The position numbers and the translations under genes were made by a program. A DNA stretch of 64,000 nt from Tetradesmus obliquus (Eukaryota > Chlorophyta > Chlorophyceae > Sphaeropleales > Scenedesmaceae): NCBI GenBank assembly GCA_030272155.1, contig CP126197.1, positions 3,030,001 to 3,094,000 on the forward strand, written 5' to 3'. Shown here one piece after another: positions 59,027 through 64,000 of the stretch. The notes below the pieces were generated by a model, which ran no database searches, was not told where the DNA came from, and saw only the letters and a program-made list of their open reading frames with translations. Position 1 is the first letter of the stretch. Every line of letters starts with the position of its first letter.

Positions 59027-62000
59027 TGGGGTGGTGAGTCACTTGTTGCAGGTAGGTGCTGGGCAACAGGAGGCAGTGGCTGGTGGGATGAGTGGGAGCT
59101 TCTGGGACCATCAACCCAGCGCACTCAGCACATTGGCAATGTGTGTTCCTGCCCCACCCCTCTTTCCTTGCATCGACTCCCACACAAACAACACCTTCAC
59201 TGTGCTGCATTGCTCCATCAGAAGCCAACCAACCAGCACACTGACGCCGCTACGCTATTACGGTGCTGTCTCTTCCATGCACCCTTTGCGCCTTGCAGTG
59301 GCTCGCATACAAAGAACACGTTTACAGCGCTGCGCTGCTTCATGCTTCCTGAACCATGCCCAGGGAGAGTGCCAGGCCATCAGCATTGCACTGCTGCCTC
59401 CTTCCTCTCTCTGCTTGCAGTGACTCCCACACCAAAGACACTTGCACTGCCCTGTGCTGCCGCTGACCAATGCCGTTGGTAGCGTTGTGGCCGGCGCAAA
59501 CGCTGACCAGTCCTAACATGAACTCAATCCTGGTTTTGTTGTGCCCCCGCAGCGACTCCCACACCAACAACACCTTCACGGCCCTGCGCTGCTTCATGCT
59601 GGACCTCTGGGACCACAAAACAACCCAGCACGACCAACACATTGCCACTGTCGATTTCTGCCGCACCCTGACTCTCCCTGCGTGCAGCGACTCCCACACC
59701 AAGAACACGTTTACAGCGCTGCGCTGCTTCATGCTGGACTTCTGGGACCACTCCCAGGGAGAGTGCCAGGCCAGCAGCATTGCACTGCTGCAGCAGCAGC
59801 TGGAGAAAGCGGCGCTGCGCGGGCACATCTACAACACGCCGCCGCGCTGCTTGCACCTGATTGGCGGCGGCCGCATCTGCCTAGTGCACAGCCCCATGGG
59901 TACTACCCTGCTGAATGATGACCCATATGTGAGTGGCTGGTTTTGGTGTGCAGTTTGTGCTTTGACAGCTTTTTCAGTCATTCAAAAGCAGCAGCAGCAG
60001 CTGGAGAAGGCGGCGCTGCGCGGCCACATCTACAACACGCCGCCACGCTGCCTGCATGTGATTGGCGGTGGCCGCATATGTTTGGTGCACAGCCCCATGG
60101 GTACTACCCTGCTCAACAACGACCCTTACGTGAATGGCTGGTTTGGTGTGGCAGTTTGTGGTTTGGTGTTATCTAGTGGTGCAAAGGCAGCAGCAGCTGG
60201 AAAAGGCAGCGCTGCGCGGCCTCATCTACAACACGCCGCCTCGCTGCTTGCACCTGATTGGCGGCGGCCGCATCTGCCTGGTGCACAGCCCCATGGGGAC
60301 TACCCTGCTGAATGATGACCCTTACGTGAGTGGCTGCTTTTGGTGTGACAATTTGTGGTTTGGTGTTATCTAGTGGTGCAAAGGCAGCAGCAGCTGGAGA
60401 ACGCGGCGCTGCGCAGCCACATCTACACAACACGCCGCCGCGCTGCCTGCATTTGATCGGCGGCGGCTGCATCTGCCTGGTGCACAGCCCTATGGGCACC
60501 ACGCTGCTGAATGATGACCCATGTGTGAGTGCCTGGTTTTGGTGCGCAGTTTGTGCTTTGACAGCTTTTTCCAGTTGTTGAAAAGCAGCAGCAGCAGCTG
60601 TAGAAGGCTGCGCTGCGCGGGCACATCTACAACACGCCGCCTCGCTGCTTGCACCTGATTGGCGGCGGCCGCATCTGCCTGGTGCACAGCCCCATGGTGA
60701 CTACCCTGCTGAATGATGACCCTTACGTGAGTGGCTGCTTTTGGTGTATCTCTCTGAGATAGCATTTCTGCGGTATAGGGGTACTGTGTATGCTTGGTGA
60801 ACGAGCAGCAACAGCAGCAGCTGACAGTGGCTGGCAGCTAGAACGCAGAAAGAAAGCACCATACATCATACGCCACCTCCGCTCATCAAACACCTGTGCC
60901 TTAATCCACCCTGCAGGACCCCGGCACGCTGCAGCTGCTGCACGCCTTCTTTGCTGCCGCGCACGACATCTTCTACATCAGCTTCTGCCGCTGGCACAGC
61001 AACAACCGCTGTTATGTAATAACCGCTGCACCTGCCAAACCCCGTGCTTAATGCACCCTGCAGGACCCCGGCACGCTGCAGCTGCCTGCTTACCATCAAC
61101 AACTATCAAGTGCATCACCACTGCACCTGCCATTACACAGACATCCCTTGTGCCTTGATGCACCCTGCAGGACCCTGGCACGCTGCAGCTGCCTGCTTAC
61201 CATCAACAATTATCAAGTGCATCACCACTGCACCTGCCATTACACAGACATCCCCTGTGCCTTGATGCACCCTGCAGGACCCTGGAACGCTGCAGCTGCT
61301 GCACTCCTTCTTTGCTGCTGCACACGACATCTTCTACATCAGCTTCGGCCTCTGGCACAGCAACAACCACTGTTATGTTACAACCACTGCACCTGCCAAA
61401 CCCCGTACTTGATGCACCCTGCAGGACCCCGGGCACGCTGCAGCTGCCTGCTTACCATCAACAACTATCAAGTGCATCACCACTGCACCTGCCAAACATC
61501 CCCTGTGCATTGATGCACCCTGCAGGATCCTGGCACGCTGCAGCTGCTGCACTCCTTCTTTGCTGCTGCCCATGACATCTTCTACATCAGCTTTGGGCGC
61601 TGGCACAGCAACAACTGCGACGGCGTGGACGCATCGTATGCTGATGCGCTGGAGGCACTGGGAGGCTACCTGCAGGTGGGCGGCAGCAGCAAGAGCAGCA
61701 GCAGCAGCAGCAGCAGCATTGTGCCAGCAGAATAACCAGCAAGCGTGAATGCCTCATGTTCTGACGCGCTGCAGGCGCTGCAGGTGAGGCGGCAGCAGCA
61801 GCAGCAGCAGCATGAACAACTGCGGCAGCAGCGGCGGCCATAATCAGCCGGGCGGAAACTTGGGCAGCATGGAGACCATTTAAGTCGCGGCAGCTTTGGG
61901 TTGTGCCAGCAAAGCGCAAGCTGTAAGCACTCAGCAGCAGAGACAGCAGGCTGGAAATTACACTTACAGTTACAAAAATGCTGAAGGCCCTTATGATTTT

Positions 62001-62135
62001 AGCACCCTGTATGCTGATTTGAAAGGCAAGCAGCTGCGCCGTCAGCAACAGCATGCACACCTGCATCTGGCGCAGCTGCGGCGGGCAACTTTAACCGCTG
62101 CCTTGATCAGCTGTTCCTGAGATGGATGCCGCTGC

Positions 62136-62198
<63 letters not shown>

Positions 62199-63144
62199 AG
62201 GACCAGCGCCCCACCTTCCCCAACGTCTTCTTTGCTGCTCCGCTGCATGACCACACCAGCTGCACCAACGGCGCATTCAACGACTCCCTGGGCTACTGCC
62301 TGCCGGCAACGGAAGGTGAGCCACCTATCATTGGTGGGATGTCATCTCCTCAACGGTTGCCTGCCTGCAGAGATAGCTGGTCGAAAAAGTTGCGTCTGAA
62401 CCCAGTCATCACACCCACCTTTTAATAGTGTGAGCCGCCACAGGATGAAGTGTGCAGTGTCCAGTACAGCGTGTCATTGCAGTAAGGACCGCCATGTGTG
62501 TTATTTTTTATATGTAGTACGGTCTACCGTTAAACAGCACCTGGGTGGCTGCTGGCTGCTGTCTTTGTGCAGGCGGCTACCCTCTTGAGTTTGGCAAGAC
62601 GCTGCAGCGAGCGGCACGCGACATCCTTACAGTCAAGTGAGCACATGTTACTGCAATGAGGGGCTGTACATTCTTACTGTCAAGCGAGCACACATTGTTG
62701 CACATGGCTGCAAGCGAGCGGTGTGGAGCAGCTGGTGTATTGTCACCCGCTGTTATATGGCAGCATGCGGCTGACGTGGCTGGCAGCTCATGCAGCTGGC
62801 AGCCGCAGCTAGCCCTGCCTGTGACAGATGCCGCACCCTGTTTTCATGTGCAAGCAGGCGGCAGTGCGGCCCACCAACTTCTCATGTGTTTTACAGTGAT
62901 GCCCATCAGCAAGTCGCTAGGACCAGTGCAATTCAGCACAGGATTCAGCTGCAACACCCATCAACACGTCATCTTTCTATCTGTTACAATAACTGTTATA
63001 ACATATGTTATACCATGTGTCACAGGTATGGTGTGCCGCTCATCAGCTCCTACCAGGCCAGCCTCATGCTGCATGACGGCCATGTGCTGCCCAGGCAGAC
63101 CATCGCGGGGCGCGTGGACTGCCTGCACTACTGCAGGTGAGCCC

Positions 63145-63184
<40 letters not shown>

Positions 63185-63316
63185 GCTTGTTTACTGGCAG
63201 CATGTGGAGCACTGCCAGCTGTTGTCTGCCGCAGTTGCATAGCGTGGCAGCGCGTGGACTGCCTGCACTACTGCAGGTGAGCCTGGCAGCAGCAGCAGCA
63301 AGTAGGAGCAGCAATG

Positions 63317-63353
<37 letters not shown>

Positions 63354-63381
63354 AGAGCAGAGGATAGCGCTAGCAGCAGAG

Positions 63382-63421
<40 letters not shown>

Positions 63422-63611
63422 GCGACAGCCGCAGTCACAAGCAGCAGCAGCATGATGTCAATGGTGTCACTGCCGGCAGACGCTCAATAATCGATGCAGT
63501 GCGCTTGCTGAAGCTTACCAGGCACACAAACACTGACTCACATGCTGCTGTGCTTTTTCTACTGCTGTCATGCTGTCCATGTTGTGCTGCTCCAGGCCGG
63601 GTATGCCAGAG
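57935..63611 (+). CDS. TBL/PC-esterase-like secreted SGNH protein (3' end unresolved)
   Basis: The plant TBL family O-acetylates cell-wall polysaccharides through a Ser in GDS and a C-terminal Asp-x-x-His. Exons: 57935-58131, 58393-58566, 59688-59928, 61526-61675, 62201-62315, 62573-62636, 63026-63136 and 63596-63611, giving 356 in-frame codons. A signal peptide (MAHAGILVLAGALLALCSST) precedes CELHSFLGNRTLWLVGDSHT (Ser about 126) and FTALRCFMLDFWD. Next come LIGGGRICLVHSP, FYISFGRWHSNN and PTFPNVFFAAPLHDH. The end RVDCLHYC then RPGMPE (Asp 345, His 348) matches the TBL pattern DCxHWCxPGxPD. GDSHT replaces the usual GDS(L/I). The last exon ends at a GTAAGG donor, so at least one more exon follows and may lie beyond the window. 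Enzyme versus structural role is not decided. Confidence 0.82.
58490..59090 (+). repeat. TBL-like donor array with GGCA tetranucleotide runs
   Basis: The exon end encoding GAISAFSPCELHSFLGNRTL plus donor is present at 58490-58568, 58670-58750 and 58874-58945, and as a stub at about 59053-59090. After the first and third copies the intron is a pure (GGCA)n run (about 58588-58646 and 58965-59027), copied along with the unit. Confidence 0.9.
59165..59735 (+). repeat. Five-copy TBL-like acceptor array
   Basis: Acceptor plus exon start encoding DSHTKNTFTALRCFMLDFWD, which carries the nucleophile Ser, occurs at about 59165, 59297, 59420, 59553 and 59688. Copies vary (DSHTNNTFTVLHC, GSHTKNTFTALRC). 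The last is joined to the full exon. Confidence 0.9.
59795..60728 (+). repeat. Five-copy TBL-like exon-end array, 140-nt exon part
   Basis: The segment encoding QQLEKAALRGHIYNTPPRCL, IGGGRICLVHSPMGTTLL and NDDPY plus donor occurs at 59795-59930, 59993-60130, 60190-60327, 60385-60525 and 60588-60728. This is the longest and best-kept repeat in the window (period 193-203 bp). One copy has a stop in place of a codon (CAGCTGTAG at 60595) and one a frame change (near 60425). Confidence 0.92.
60900..61675 (+). repeat. TBL-like acceptor array, about six copies
   Basis: Acceptor CTGCAG plus GACCC.GGCACGCTGCAGCTG occurs at about 60911, 61060, 61166, 61274, 61423 and 61521. Three copies carry the longer exon part (LLHSFFAAAHDIFYISF); only the last continues to the exon end at 61675. 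The intervening intron text (ATCAACAACTATCAAGTGCATC) is itself repeated three times. Confidence 0.88.
62140..62200 (+). repeat. (CTG)n tract forming a 3' splice site
   Basis: About 20 CTG units ending in CAG abut the exon starting at 62201 (DQRPTFPNVFF). Comparable tracts precede exons at 17572, 19590, 20012, 23347 and, on the minus strand, 5159 and 33011. Confidence 0.92.
63112..63440 (+). repeat. TBL-like last-motif donor repeat and CAG tracts
   Basis: The exon end encoding RVDCLHYC plus donor (63112-63142) is repeated at 63253-63285. Interrupted CAG tracts follow each copy (about 63148-63182, 63287-63360 and 63385-63420). Confidence 0.85.
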
Positions 63612-64000
63612 GTAAGGCTGTGCCAACCCTGATATAATATTAATGATGCAAAAGGGTTTAGTGGTGTTTCAGCCGCCGCAGAAAACGACTGCAGCCCATT
63701 TGCACCCAAGCTAGCACATCACCGCACAGCTATACAACAGGCCGCACGCATGAAGCAGACCATCAGCTACTGTATCTGAGCCCCGGTGTGCTAGCATGCT
63801 GAGCAACTTTTCAGACCCAATCAACAAGAGAGCTATTCAAACTGTACGTCTGTAGCTTTAGCCAGTCGCACAACACTCTGCCTTTTCAATTCAGCTATAT
63901 TGCCACCTACCTCTGTAGCCAAAGCAGCCTGGCAGGGATTTGGCTGCTGGCCACACACATTCAACATACTCCCCAACATTCTAAAGCACCCTGTTGTTGC
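63612..64000. other. Right edge: intron or 3' end of the TBL-like gene
   Basis: After the GTAAGG donor at 63612 I cannot identify the next exon with confidence. Confidence 0.4.

Overview
The window is nuclear DNA from a eukaryotic green alga. The evidence is spliced genes with GT-AG introns, a plant-type chloroplast Obg GTPase and a plastid carotenoid enzyme (zeta-carotene desaturase), a GH9 cellulase of the type known from green algae, TGTAA motifs downstream of several stops, and pervasive CAG/CTG triplet repeats. A chlorophycean (Sphaeropleales/Scenedesmaceae or volvocalean) is my inference; the species cannot be fixed from the sequence alone.

Layout, left to right. Chloroplast-type Obg GTPase (minus, 3' part off the left edge). 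Single-pass membrane protein with LEA_2-like features (minus, 3045-5899). Zeta-carotene desaturase (plus, 6701-12889). A large secreted sulfatase with a Gln/Ala-rich tail (plus, 14321-24894). CENP-V/GFA-fold zinc protein (plus, 25749-27502). Secreted GH9 cellulase with two CBM1-like modules (minus, 29233-37372). Unrecognised helical protein (minus, 38260-40175), divergent from an NMN adenylyltransferase (plus, 40411-43718). Orphan MYND exon (plus, 44218-44544). 5'-truncated LINE relic (minus, about 45132-48015). MYND-finger protein (minus, 48860-52585). APE2-like AP endonuclease (minus, 53104-57209). TBL/PC-esterase-like secreted protein (plus, 57935 to at least 63611). I joined exons by hand. 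The complete models (LEA_2-like, ZDS, sulfatase, GFA, GH9, helical, NMNAT, APE2) give phase-consistent reading frames whose lengths divide by three, so most boundaries should be right. The Obg, TBL and MYND models are partial or unresolved.

The outstanding feature is not a gene. Nine of the eleven intron-bearing genes contain short head-to-tail tandem arrays that straddle exon-intron junctions. A piece of intron plus 20-140 nt of the adjoining exon is repeated 2-6 times, usually every 115-130 bp, with the splice site and often the reading frame preserved. The copies differ from each other, so a simple assembly duplication is unlikely. A second pattern is that many 3' splice sites are preceded directly by (CTG)n ending in CAG, so the triplet repeat stands where a polypyrimidine tract would be. 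The same triplets also form coding poly-Gln/Ala/Ser tracts.

The genes do not form one pathway. Several are secreted or surface proteins (sulfatase, cellulase, TBL-like), and the others serve plastid, NAD and DNA-repair functions. Other points of note are a 55-bp-arm hairpin in a cellulase intron, 7- and 8-nt microexons, a sulfatase whose formylglycine motif lacks the usual proline, and an NMNAT with a predicted N-terminal membrane anchor.
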